Shown here: positions 7,410 to 15,369 of the stretch, one piece after another
Numbering within the stretch: position 1 is the stretch's first letter
Layout of the letters: every line of letters starts with the position of its first letter
Origin: Oxalobacteraceae bacterium
GTDB lineage: Bacteria; Pseudomonadota; Gammaproteobacteria; Burkholderiales; Burkholderiaceae_D
DNA: 29,943 nucleotides
Assembly: GCA_027485535.1 (NCBI GenBank)
Contig: JAIXQV010000112.1
Location: forward strand, 1-29,943
Reading direction: 5' to 3'
Program-made: the position numbers and the translations under genes
The notes under the pieces: model-generated
The model's database searches: none
What the model was told of the DNA's origin: nothing
What the model saw: the letters and a program-made list of their open reading frames with translations, nothing else

Positions 7410-8452
7410 TAATCAGAAAAGTTTTCTGGCATTTTTGCCGCAGAACGCGCAGTCGCCGCCGAGATACGATGCCGTCTGAGTAAATCTTGCAAACTCGCAT
7501 CTAGCGTTTGCATACCGAGCGATGCCCCAGTCTGGATTGCCGAATACATCTGCGCCACTTTGGCCTCACGAATTAAATTACGGATGGCGGGTGTACCCAG
7601 CATGATCTCGTGGGCAGCGACACGCCCGTTGCCATCGCGGGTTTTGAGTAATGTCTGCGAGATGACCGCTTGCAAAGACTCTGACAGCATCGCCCGCACC
7701 ATGTCTTTTTCTTCGCCGGGAAAGACATCAACAATCCGATCAATGGTTTTGGCAGCTGAGACTGTGTGCAGGGTGCCAAATACTAAATGGCCCGTTTCTG
7801 CTGCGGTGAGCGCTAGCCGGATGGTTTCCAGATCACGCAACTCGCCGACTAGCACGACATCCGGGTCTTCACGTAGCGCCGAGCGTAGCGCCGCTGAAAA
7901 TGACAGCGTATGTGGACCGACCTCGCGTTGGTTGATCAGCCCTTTTTTCGATTCATGAACAAACTCGATCGGATCTTCAATCGTCAGAACATGCGCGTAC
8001 TCATTCTCATTGATGTGATTGACCATCGCCGCCAGCGTGGTCGACTTGCCAGAGCCGGTTGGCCCCGTAACAAGTACCAGGCCGCGTGGTTTTAGCGCCA
8101 GCTCAGCAAAAATTGTCGGAGCGCCGAGTTGCTCAAGGCTCAGGATCGTCGAGGGAATGGTACGCATGACGGCCGCAGCACCGCGATCTTGGTTGAACGC
8201 ATTGACTCGAAATCTAGCCAAGCCGGGCAACTCGAAAGAAAAATCAACCTCCAGGCTCGACTCGTAGCGCTTGCGCAGGCCATCATTCATCACCTCGTAG
8301 ATCATGGTGTGAACATCTTTGTGCGACATCGGTGGCAAGTTGATCCGGCGTACATCACCGTGTACCCGAATCATTGGTGGTAGCCCCGCTGACAGGTGCA
8401 GATCAGAGGCATTGTTTCTGACCGTGAAGGTCAGCAACTCGGAAATATCCAT
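7409..8452 (-). CDS. pilT: Type IV pilus retraction ATPase PilT
   Basis: A 347-aa motor at the cytoplasmic base of the type IV pilus that depolymerises pilin and retracts the fibre. The N-terminus MDISELLTFTVRNNASDLHL is the canonical PilT start, so I use the ATG at 8452 rather than the TTG codon 33 bases further upstream. Visible motifs are Walker A GPTGSGKST (130-138), TIEDPIEFVHESKK (Asp box), Walker B LVGELRDLETI (201-211), the His box HLVFGTLHT and the retraction motif AIRNLIRE (289-296) required for PilT function. No Shine-Dalgarno is visible before the ATG. It is the first gene of the pilT-pilU pair, with a plausible sigma-70 promoter about 50 bp upstream. Confidence 0.96.
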   Translation of the reverse strand: MDISELLTFTVRNNASDLHLSAGLPPMIRVHGDVRRINLPPMSHKDVHTMIYEVMNDGLRKRYESSLEVDFSFELPGLARFRVNAFNQDRGAAAVMRTIPSTILSLEQLGAPTIFAELALKPRGLVLVTGPTGSGKSTTLAAMVNHINENEYAHVLTIEDPIEFVHESKKGLINQREVGPHTLSFSAALRSALREDPDVVLVGELRDLETIRLALTAAETGHLVFGTLHTVSAAKTIDRIVDVFPGEEKDMVRAMLSESLQAVISQTLLKTRDGNGRVAAHEIMLGTPAIRNLIREAKVAQMYSAIQTGASLGMQTLDASLQDLLRRHRISAATARSAAKMPENFSD

Positions 8453-8504
8453 GAGGTAGCGCGCTTGAAGAATATGCGCCAACAAGCGATGTCGGCGGCG
8501 CGCG

Positions 8505-8534
8505 ATTATGTGTTGTCGTGGCCTCTGCCTTCAA
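8505..8534 (-). promoter_or_regulatory. Candidate sigma-70 promoter for pilT-pilU
   Basis: Read on the minus strand there is TTGAAG (8534-8529), an 18-base spacer, and CATAAT (8510-8505). This would start transcription near 8498 and leave a leader of about 46 bases before the pilT ATG. The -10 matches five of six consensus bases and the -35 matches four. Confidence 0.45.
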
Positions 8535-8596
8535 GCAGAAACGACATTCTCATCGACCACTGTTGTATCCATGTGGCAGATCAGCAGCAAAGCGAG

Positions 8597-9460
8597 TTAA
8601 CCTAAAACAATCCCGATGAATACAGCAGCGCCTAGCCAGTTGTTATGCCGAAAGGCAGCAAAGCAACGTAAACGATCGCGCTCACGGATCAGCAGGTAGT
8701 GATACGCTGCAATCGCTGCGGCAATCGCAAGCCCGAGGTAAAACAGGGCGCCCAGATGGTACCTGGCACCGATCAGTGCAACGAGCACTAAATGTACGGC
8801 ATAGCACAGCATGACGGCGAGTACATCGAAGCGTCCGAAAGTGATCGCTGAGGTGCGGATACCGATCAACAAGTCATCATCTCGGTCGACCATGGCGTAT
8901 TCAGTGTCATAGGCCAGTGCCCAAAATACATTCGAAATCAGTAGTACCCACGCTTCGATCGGCACTATCGCTTGTACCGCTGCATAGGCCATCGGAATGC
9001 CAAAGCCGAACGCAATACCTAAATACGCCTGCGGCAGCGCAAAAAAGCGTTTGAAGTAAGGATAAGTTCCAGCGACGATCACTGCCAGTACAGACAGCTG
9101 CTGTGTAAGCGCATTTAGTGGAAGAATCAGTGAAAATGAAATCAGTGCAAGTACGACAGCGACCGCAACCGCTTCCCAGGCTGCGATTTGACCCGAGGTG
9201 AGGGGGCGCTCGGCGGTACGCTTGACGTGTTTATCGAAATCACGATCTGCAAAGTCATTGATGGCGCAGCCGGCCGATCGCATCAACACGGTACCAACAC
9301 TGAAAATCACAACCAGTATCGGGTCTGGATGCCCATTCGAAGCAAGCCAGAGTGCGGACAGGGTTGGCCAAAGCAACAGCAAACTACCAATCGGCTTATC
9401 CAGACGGACTAGCCGCGCATAAAGCTTCAACTTGGATAACACAGGCGGGACAGAGGTCAT
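8597..9460 (-). CDS. ubiA: 4-hydroxybenzoate polyprenyltransferase
   Basis: A 287-aa integral membrane prenyltransferase that attaches the polyprenyl tail to 4-hydroxybenzoate in ubiquinone biosynthesis. Both Mg-diphosphate binding motifs are present: INDFADRDFDKHV (67-79, with N68, D69, D72 and D76) and YDTEYAMVDRDDD (184-196). The rest is a series of roughly eight hydrophobic helices. RLDKPIGSLLLLWPTLSALW (about 19-38) is the usual substrate-entry region near the N-terminus. The start at 9460 gives the expected N-terminus but no ribosome binding site; instead a perfect inverted repeat sits in the 24-bp gap to oxyR. The gene probably belongs to a recG-oxyR-ubiA transcription unit. Confidence 0.95.
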   Translation of the reverse strand: MTSVPPVLSKLKLYARLVRLDKPIGSLLLLWPTLSALWLASNGHPDPILVVIFSVGTVLMRSAGCAINDFADRDFDKHVKRTAERPLTSGQIAAWEAVAVAVVLALISFSLILPLNALTQQLSVLAVIVAGTYPYFKRFFALPQAYLGIAFGFGIPMAYAAVQAIVPIEAWVLLISNVFWALAYDTEYAMVDRDDDLLIGIRTSAITFGRFDVLAVMLCYAVHLVLVALIGARYHLGALFYLGLAIAAAIAAYHYLLIRERDRLRCFAAFRHNNWLGAAVFIGIVLG

Positions 9461-9462
9461 AT

Positions 9463-9477
9463 GCGCTAGTGTAGCGC
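9463..9477. repeat. Short perfect inverted repeat between oxyR and ubiA
   Basis: GCGCTA-GTG-TAGCGC, with 6-bp arms and a 3-base spacer, fills most of the 24-bp gap between the oxyR stop and the ubiA start. In the minus-strand transcript it would put a small GC-rich hairpin exactly where a ubiA ribosome binding site would be expected. Confidence 0.5.
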
Positions 9478-9484
9478 GGGACGA

Positions 9485-10432
9485 TTAGTGCTCGGCTTGG
9501 CGCGCGTCTGGCAGCATCGTGACGCCATTGAGTGTGCAGGACAACACGATCTTGCGGACCGCATCAATTGCACCCTGTCGGGTGAAGCTTTTGCGCCAGG
9601 CGATCACCACACGGCGTGATGGCGGTGGATTATCGAAGGGCAGGTAGCGCAGGATATCCTCGGTGCCAGCGCTCGCGGGTACTGAGGCCTTGGGCAAAAC
9701 GGTGATTCCGATGCCGGAGGCGACCATGTGACGGATAGTCTCCAGTGAAGAGCCTTCGAAGGTACGGGCGATACCGCCACCCGATGTCGAGTAGCGCGAC
9801 ATTTCAGGGCAGACCTCGAGTACTTGATCTCGGAAGCAGTGCCCAGCGCCGAGCAGTAGCATGGTCTCGTTCTTGAGTTCTTCTGCGCTGATACTCGCCC
9901 GATTACACCAGTGATGATTGCGCGGCACCGCCACCATGAAGGGCTCATCGTAGAGCGCCTGTACCATGAGACCTTGATCATTGAATGGTAGCGCCATGAT
10001 GGCAGCATCCAGTTCGCCAGAGCGGAGCAACTCGAGCAGCCTGACAGTGAAATTTTCCTGTAGTACCAGCGGCATCTGTGGCACTTGCTCGATCAGCTTC
10101 GGTACGAGTTGTGGCAGCAAATATGGGGCGATGGTGTAGATCACACCCACCCGCAGCGGGCCGACCAGCGGGTCTTTGTTCTGGTTGGCGATGTTCTTGA
10201 TATGAGACGTTTGCTCGAGCACATGCTCGGCTTGCGCGATGATTTGCACCCCAATCGGGGTAACCGTTATTTCAGAGCCGCCGCGTTCAAAAATAGCGAC
10301 GCCCAGTTCGTCTTCTAGTTTTTTTATTGCTACCGATAGTGTTGGCTGGGCGACAAAACAAGCCTCGGCGGCCCGACCGAAGTGCTTCTCTCGCGCTACT
10401 GCGACAATGTATTTCAGTTCCGTTAATGTCAT
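9485..10432 (-). CDS. oxyR: Hydrogen peroxide-sensing LysR-family regulator OxyR
   Basis: A 315-aa LysR-type regulator. I chose the ATG at 10432 because it gives the family N-terminus MTLTELKYIVAVAREKHFGR; the frame is open further upstream with a GTG at 10510, but that would add 26 unusual residues. The winged helix-turn-helix covers about 1-60 (AAEACFVAQPTLSVAIKKLE is the recognition region). The regulatory domain contains both redox cysteines, C199 and C208, in the segment GHCFRDQVLEVCPE; these match the disulfide pair of E. coli OxyR in number and spacing, so it should sense peroxide in the same way. It lies 49 bp downstream of recG and 24 bp upstream of ubiA on one strand. No katG or ahpC target is in the window. 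Confidence 0.95.
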   Translation of the reverse strand: MTLTELKYIVAVAREKHFGRAAEACFVAQPTLSVAIKKLEDELGVAIFERGGSEITVTPIGVQIIAQAEHVLEQTSHIKNIANQNKDPLVGPLRVGVIYTIAPYLLPQLVPKLIEQVPQMPLVLQENFTVRLLELLRSGELDAAIMALPFNDQGLMVQALYDEPFMVAVPRNHHWCNRASISAEELKNETMLLLGAGHCFRDQVLEVCPEMSRYSTSGGGIARTFEGSSLETIRHMVASGIGITVLPKASVPASAGTEDILRYLPFDNPPPSRRVVIAWRKSFTRQGAIDAVRKIVLSCTLNGVTMLPDARQAEH

Positions 10433-10481
10433 GCCATGGAGTGTCGCATAAATTTGTAACCATACTGAAGCTAATAACCAT

Positions 10482-12536
10482 TCAAGCGCGTAAAAAATCT
10501 TCCCGCTCACCCAGCCAGCGCGCTAAATGTGCCTCAGCCACGGTGGGTTGCTGCGCCAGCAGCGACGCCGCTAGGTCGCGCGCTCGTTCGACTAGCCACT
10601 GATCTTTCTCCAAGTCCGCAAAGCGCAGCATCGCCTGACCCGACTGCCGCGCCCCAAGGAATTCGCCGGGCCCGCGAATTTCGAGATCACGGCGGGCAAT
10701 CTCGAAGCCATCGCTGCTCTCGCGCATGATCGCCAGGCGTTGTTGCGCCACCGGCCCGAGCGGGCCTTGAAATAAAAGTAGGCAGGCGCTGGCTGCAGCG
10801 CCGCGCCCTACGCGTCCCCGTAGCTGATGAAGTTGGGACAACCCGAAACGCTCTGCATGTTCAATCACCATCAGCGAGGCATTCGGCACGTCGACGCCGA
10901 CTTCGATGACCGTCGTCGCGACCAATAGATGGATCTGGCCCTGGCTAAATGCGTCCATGGTGGCCTGCTTCTCTGCCGGCTTGAGTCTTCCGTGAACCAG
11001 ACCCACCCGCAGGTCTGGCAGTGCGGCGGATAGCAAGGCATGTGTATCCGTCGCAGTTTGCAATTGCAGCGCTTCGGATTCTTCGATCAGCGGACAAACC
11101 CAGTACACCTGACGACCTTCAAGTGCAGCGGCGTGTACACGCTCGATTACTTCATCGCGCCGCTCTTGTGCCACGAGTCGGGTCACGATGGGCGTCCGGC
11201 CGGGCGGTAATGTGTCGATGACCGAGACCTCGAGATCGGCAAAGTAGGTCATCGCCAGCGTACGTGGAATTGGCGTCGCCGACATCATCAGCTGGTGCGG
11301 TACGCTGCCCACGCCCTTGTTGCGCAGCGTGAGACGCTGCGCAACACCAAAGCGGTGCTGCTCATCGACGATCACCAGACCTAATCGAGCGAACTCAACC
11401 TCTTGCTGAATCAGCGCATGGGTACCAATCACCAGCTTTGCGACGCCAGACTCGATACGCGTCTTTGCTTCGTCCTTCTCGCGTTTGCGCAGACTGCCGG
11501 TCAACCAAGCGATGTTGATACCGAGTGGTGTTAACCAACTCTCGATTTTCCGGAAATGCTGTTCCGCCAGGATTTCAGTTGGGGCCATCAGCGCGGCTTG
11601 GTAGCCACTGTCGATCGCTTGCGCAGCCGCCAAGGCAGCAACGACCGTTTTACCGCTACCGACGTCACCTTGCAGAAGTCGTTGCATTGGGTAGTGCGCC
11701 CGCAGGTCGGTACGAATTTCTTGAAGTACACGCTGCTGTGCGTCAGTCAGTGTGAACGGTAATGATTTGAGTAAGGCATCTGACAAAGCACCAATAACCG
11801 GCAGTGCTGGCGCGCCTTGTTGGCGGCGCGCTGCTTGTGCGCGCTTCATCGATAACTGCTGCGCTAGCAACTCATCAAACTTCACGCGCGTCCATGCCGG
11901 ATGAGTACGTTCAAGCAGCGCATAGGCGTCAACATTCTGCGGTGGGTTATGCAGCAAGCGAATCGCAGGTTCAAAGGCCTGTAGCTGTAATGCGTTGCGC
12001 ACGGATTCGGGCAGGGTATCGGCCCAATCAATCCGCGACATGGCATCTGCAATGGCTTTTCTCAGCAGGGCTTGTGACAGACCTTCGCCAGCGGGATACA
12101 CCGGTGTCAGCGCCTGTGGCAAAGGCGCCCCCGGCTCGACCGCTTTAACCGTCGGATGCACCATCTCATCGCCGAAAAATCCATGACGCATCTCGCCGCG
12201 TACGCGCAAGTGTTTGCCGACCGCCATTTGCGTCACTTGGCTGCCGTAGAAATTCAGAAAGCGCAGGGTCAGCATGCCGCTGTCGTCTTTGATTTTAACG
12301 ATCAGCTGCCGACGTGGTCGGTACTGAATGTCGCAGTCGGTCACCACGCCTTCTACTTGCACCGCAGTGCCGTGCATTCGTCTGGCGTCGTGGATCGAGA
12401 AAAGTTGCGTCTCGTCCTCATAGCGCATGGGCAGATGAAGCACGCGCGCGATATCGCTGGACAAGCCGAGGCGCGCCAGGCGGTCGGAGACTCGCAGGCT
12501 CTTCGGGGTCGAGGGTTGCTTCTTGGGTTTAGGCAT
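10482..12536 (-). CDS. recG: ATP-dependent DNA helicase RecG
   Basis: A 684-aa superfamily 2 helicase that remodels stalled replication forks and branch-migrates Holliday junctions. The wedge (OB-fold) domain covers about 50-140 (VQVEGVVTDCDIQYRPRRQL, LTLRFLNFYGSQ). Helicase motifs follow: motif I GDVGSGKT (290-297), Ia APTEILAEQH (318-327), II as DEQH (391-394), III MMSATPIPRTLAMT, and in the second lobe VGVDVPNASLMVIEHAERFG and QLRGRVGRG. The start at 12536 gives a lysine-rich leader (MPKPKKQPSTPKS) before the conserved RVSDRLARLG; an alternative downstream start is not excluded. It is divergent from queA across 158 bp and upstream of oxyR. Confidence 0.96.
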   Translation of the reverse strand: MPKPKKQPSTPKSLRVSDRLARLGLSSDIARVLHLPMRYEDETQLFSIHDARRMHGTAVQVEGVVTDCDIQYRPRRQLIVKIKDDSGMLTLRFLNFYGSQVTQMAVGKHLRVRGEMRHGFFGDEMVHPTVKAVEPGAPLPQALTPVYPAGEGLSQALLRKAIADAMSRIDWADTLPESVRNALQLQAFEPAIRLLHNPPQNVDAYALLERTHPAWTRVKFDELLAQQLSMKRAQAARRQQGAPALPVIGALSDALLKSLPFTLTDAQQRVLQEIRTDLRAHYPMQRLLQGDVGSGKTVVAALAAAQAIDSGYQAALMAPTEILAEQHFRKIESWLTPLGINIAWLTGSLRKREKDEAKTRIESGVAKLVIGTHALIQQEVEFARLGLVIVDEQHRFGVAQRLTLRNKGVGSVPHQLMMSATPIPRTLAMTYFADLEVSVIDTLPPGRTPIVTRLVAQERRDEVIERVHAAALEGRQVYWVCPLIEESEALQLQTATDTHALLSAALPDLRVGLVHGRLKPAEKQATMDAFSQGQIHLLVATTVIEVGVDVPNASLMVIEHAERFGLSQLHQLRGRVGRGAAASACLLLFQGPLGPVAQQRLAIMRESSDGFEIARRDLEIRGPGEFLGARQSGQAMLRFADLEKDQWLVERARDLAASLLAQQPTVAEAHLARWLGEREDFLRA

Positions 12537-12694
12537 CGGTACAGGGCTTACGCGAAGCGTAGAATACTGGCTTTTGCAGAACCCCCTATCAACAGCTCAC
12601 TTAACTTACCCGGTACGTATCGACCTGCCTGCATGCTGCTGCCAGCAATTGCGAGCGGGTCTGGTCTCTGCGGTAACGCACTCTTTCTACCCGA

Positions 12695-13720
12695 ATGTAC
12701 ACGCTATCCGACTTCGACTTTGAACTACCCAGTGAGCTTATCGCTCAAGTGCCCTTAGCTGAGCGCGCAGCGTCGCGTTTGCTGAAGGTGGGTGAGTCAG
12801 CATGCACCGATCGCGTGTTTAGTGAGCTCCCTAGTTTTCTGCAAGCAGGCGATGTACTGGTATTTAACGATACCAAGGTGCTGAATGCGCGTTTCTACGG
12901 TGTTAAAGAGAGCGGCGGTAAGGTAGAGGTATTGGTCGAGCGCGTGCTGGATACGAGTACGGTATTGGCGCAGGTGCGCGCTTCGAAGTCACCTTTGCCG
13001 GGCACTGGTTTGCGCTTGGCAGATCGCTTTGATGTCCGCGTTGGTGAGCGTAGCAGTGAATTTTTCGTTTTGCATTTTCCATCGGATGCGATCGAGCTAA
13101 TCGACCGCTACGGCCAGTTACCGCTGCCACCGTATATCCAACATGCTGCAGATGAGACGGATGCGCAGCGCTACCAGACGGTTTACGCAAAACATCCGGG
13201 CGCAGTGGCGGCGCCTACCGCTGGGCTACATTTCGATCAAGTACTACTGGATCAATTGCAGCAGCAAGGTGTTTTACTTACCTGGCTGACCTTGCATGTG
13301 GGGGCGGGTACGTTCCAGCCGGTTCGCACAGAAAATCTCGCCGAGCATCAGATGCACAGCGAGTGGTACAGCTTGCCGCAGGCCACTGTCGATGTGATCG
13401 AGACCGCACAGCGTCAGGGGCGCAGTGTGATTGCGGTCGGCACCACGAGTATGCGCGCGCTTGAATCTGCCTCGCAGACAGGTAAGCTGGTGGCAGGCAG
13501 TTCCGATACTCAGCTATTCATCACACCGGGCTACCAATTCAAAACCGTCGACCGCCTGATTACTAATTTTCACTTGCCGAAATCGACGCTCATGATGCTG
13601 GTATCGGCTTTCGCTGGTGTGGATCACATTCGTCACGCCTATAGCCACGCGATTTCTCAGCGTTATCGGTTCTTCAGCTATGGCGATGCCATGCTGCTGG
13701 ATCGGGAGGCAAGCGCGTGA
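12695..13720 (+). CDS. queA: S-adenosylmethionine:tRNA ribosyltransferase-isomerase
   Basis: A 341-aa enzyme of queuosine synthesis. It transfers and isomerises the ribosyl moiety of AdoMet onto preQ1 in tRNA, making epoxyqueuosine. The N-terminus YTLSDFDFELPSELIAQVPL and the blocks FNDTKVLNARFYG, YQTVYAKHPGAVAAPTAGLHF, LHVGAGTFQPVR, MHSEWYSLPQ, VGTTSMRALES and LITNFHLPKSTLMMLVSAF are characteristic across the family. The length is typical. No Shine-Dalgarno is obvious before the ATG. Its stop overlaps the GTG start of tgt by four bases, so the two queuosine-pathway genes are translationally coupled. Confidence 0.96.
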   Translation: MYTLSDFDFELPSELIAQVPLAERAASRLLKVGESACTDRVFSELPSFLQAGDVLVFNDTKVLNARFYGVKESGGKVEVLVERVLDTSTVLAQVRASKSPLPGTGLRLADRFDVRVGERSSEFFVLHFPSDAIELIDRYGQLPLPPYIQHAADETDAQRYQTVYAKHPGAVAAPTAGLHFDQVLLDQLQQQGVLLTWLTLHVGAGTFQPVRTENLAEHQMHSEWYSLPQATVDVIETAQRQGRSVIAVGTTSMRALESASQTGKLVAGSSDTQLFITPGYQFKTVDRLITNFHLPKSTLMMLVSAFAGVDHIRHAYSHAISQRYRFFSYGDAMLLDREASA

Positions 13721-14841
13721 AATTCACTCTCTTGAAAACCGATGGTCATGCGCGTCGTGGCCGACTTGAGCTGAACCATGGCGCGATCGAAACGCCTATC
13801 TTTATGCCGGTCGGTACCTATGGCTCAGTCAAGGCGATGTCGCCTGATGAGTTACGCGAGATGGACGCCCAGATTATTCTCGGTAACACCTTCCATCTCT
13901 GGCTGAGACCCGGTCTGGATGTAGTCAGCAAATTTGGTGGCCTGCACCGTTTCATCGCTTGGGATCGTCCTATCCTGACGGATTCGGGTGGCTTTCAGGT
14001 CTTTTCTTTGGGCGCAATGCGCAAGATTACCGAAGAGGGCGTGAAGTTTTCTTCACCGATTAATGGCGACCGTCTGTTTCTCTCCCCCGAAATATCGATG
14101 CAGATACAGCGTGTGCTGAATGCCGATGTTGTCATGCAGTTCGATGAGTGCACGCCCTATGAAATCGATGGTCAGCCAGTCACGCGTGAACAGGCCGGAC
14201 AATCCATGCGGCTCTCCTTGCGCTGGGCCAAGCGTTCGCTGGACGAATTCCATCGCGAGGGAAATACCAACGCGCTGTTCGCTATTGTTCAAGGCGGTAT
14301 GTTTGAAGACCTGCGTGATGAATCACTTGCCGCACTTGAGCAGATGGATTTTCATGGCGTTGCAATCGGCGGCTTGTCGGTCGGCGAGCCGAAAGACGAT
14401 ATGCAGCGCATTCTTCAGCATACCGGGCCGAAGCTTCCCGCGCATAAGCCGCACTATTTGATGGGCGTCGGTACACCAGAAGACTTGGTCGAGGGCGTTG
14501 CCAACGGCATCGACATGTTCGATTGCGTGATGCCAACTCGCAATGCACGCAATGGCTGGTTATTCACGCGTTACGGTGATTTGAAGCTGCGTAATGCGCG
14601 CTACAAAGACGAAGACCTGCCGATCGATGAAAGCTGCAGCTGCGCGACTTGCCGTAATTTCTCCCGCGCCTACCTCCATCACCTGCACCGCGCGGGCGAG
14701 ATTCTGGGTGCGCGGCTGAATACCTTGCATAATCTGCACTACTACCTGCAGCTAATGCGTGAGATCAGGGCGAGTATTGATGCAGGCGAGTTTCAGGCGT
14801 ATCGGGCCCGTTTTGCCGCCGATCGTGCCCGCGGCATCTAG
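13717..14841 (+). CDS. tgt: Queuine/preQ1 tRNA-ribosyltransferase
   Basis: A 374-aa transglycosylase that swaps guanine-34 of GUN-anticodon tRNAs for preQ1. The general base D89 lies in ILTDSGGFQVFSL, the substrate loop in GGLSVGEPKDDM (218-229), and the nucleophile D269 in DMFDCVMPTRNARNG. The zinc site is visible as C307-x-C309-xx-C312 with H338 (SCSCATCRNF ... TLHNLHYY). It starts with GTG inside a GTGA overlap with the queA stop; the product begins MKFTLLKTDGHARRGRLELN as expected. It precedes yajC-secD-secF, the widespread tgt-yajC-secDF order. Confidence 0.97.
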   Translation: MKFTLLKTDGHARRGRLELNHGAIETPIFMPVGTYGSVKAMSPDELREMDAQIILGNTFHLWLRPGLDVVSKFGGLHRFIAWDRPILTDSGGFQVFSLGAMRKITEEGVKFSSPINGDRLFLSPEISMQIQRVLNADVVMQFDECTPYEIDGQPVTREQAGQSMRLSLRWAKRSLDEFHREGNTNALFAIVQGGMFEDLRDESLAALEQMDFHGVAIGGLSVGEPKDDMQRILQHTGPKLPAHKPHYLMGVGTPEDLVEGVANGIDMFDCVMPTRNARNGWLFTRYGDLKLRNARYKDEDLPIDESCSCATCRNFSRAYLHHLHRAGEILGARLNTLHNLHYYLQLMREIRASIDAGEFQAYRARFAADRARGI

Positions 14842-14977
14842 TGCCGACGCTGGCTCAGCCGCCATCTTTCAGCCCCAATCATCCCGACTACGTACGGGCG
14901 GCGTCCCAGGCAAGTGAGCGGGCGCGTCAAGCAAGCAGCCAATGTTAAAATCGTGGGTTTCTTAGCTGGAGCAATTC

Positions 14978-15307
14978 ATGTTCATTTCAGACGCATATGC
15001 ACAGTCAGCGGGGTCGGCGGGTGGCGCCGGTGGTGGTCTACTCGGCCTGCTGCCGATCATCCTGATGTTCGTGGTGCTGTATTTCCTGATGATTCGTCCG
15101 CAGATGAAGCGTCAGAAAGAACAGAAGGCCATGATCGACGCGCTCGGTAAAGGTGATGAGGTGGTGAGCGCGGGCGGCGTGGTTGGTCGCGTCACCAAGG
15201 TGGGCGATGCCTACATCACCATCGAGGTTGCTGAAGGTACCGAGATCATCATGCAAAAAGCAGCGGTGACGCTGCTACTGCCTAAAGGCACAATCAAGAC
15301 ACTGTAA
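14978..15307 (+). CDS. yajC: Sec translocon accessory subunit YajC
   Basis: A 109-aa single-pass inner-membrane protein associated with SecDF. A short Ala/Gly-rich N-terminus (MFISDAYAQSAGSAGGAGGG) precedes one membrane helix (about 21-38, LLGLLPIILMFVVLYFLMI) and then the conserved cytoplasmic RPQMKRQKEQKAMIDALGKGDEVV segment. The ATG has GGAG at a good distance. It lies 136 bp after tgt and 62 bp before secD. A TAAAAT sequence at 14946-14951 could be a -10 element, but no clear -35 accompanies it. Confidence 0.95.
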   Translation: MFISDAYAQSAGSAGGAGGGLLGLLPIILMFVVLYFLMIRPQMKRQKEQKAMIDALGKGDEVVSAGGVVGRVTKVGDAYITIEVAEGTEIIMQKAAVTLLLPKGTIKTL

Positions 15308-15326
15308 AGCAGGATCTTGCTTCCAG

Positions 15327-15351
15327 TCCGGCACAGGTTGCCGGATTTTTT
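15327..15351 (+). terminator. Intrinsic terminator-like hairpin between yajC and secD
   Basis: A perfect 7-bp stem TCCGGCA/TGCCGGA around the 5-base loop CAGGT is followed directly by six T. It begins 20 bases after the yajC stop and ends 18 bases before the secD start. The structure fits a Rho-independent terminator, which inside this operon would lower secD-secF transcription relative to yajC. Confidence 0.8.
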
Positions 15352-15369
15352 CATTTAACGTGGCTCGTC

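Noticed and set aside
10433..10510. Longer OxyR starting at GTG
   Set aside because: The 26 extra residues precede the canonical MTLTELKYI start of OxyR and are not part of the LysR fold.
12156..12758. 200-codon plus-strand open frame across the recG/queA junction
   Set aside because: It runs antisense to recG and then out of frame over the queA start; composition is that of a shadow of recG.
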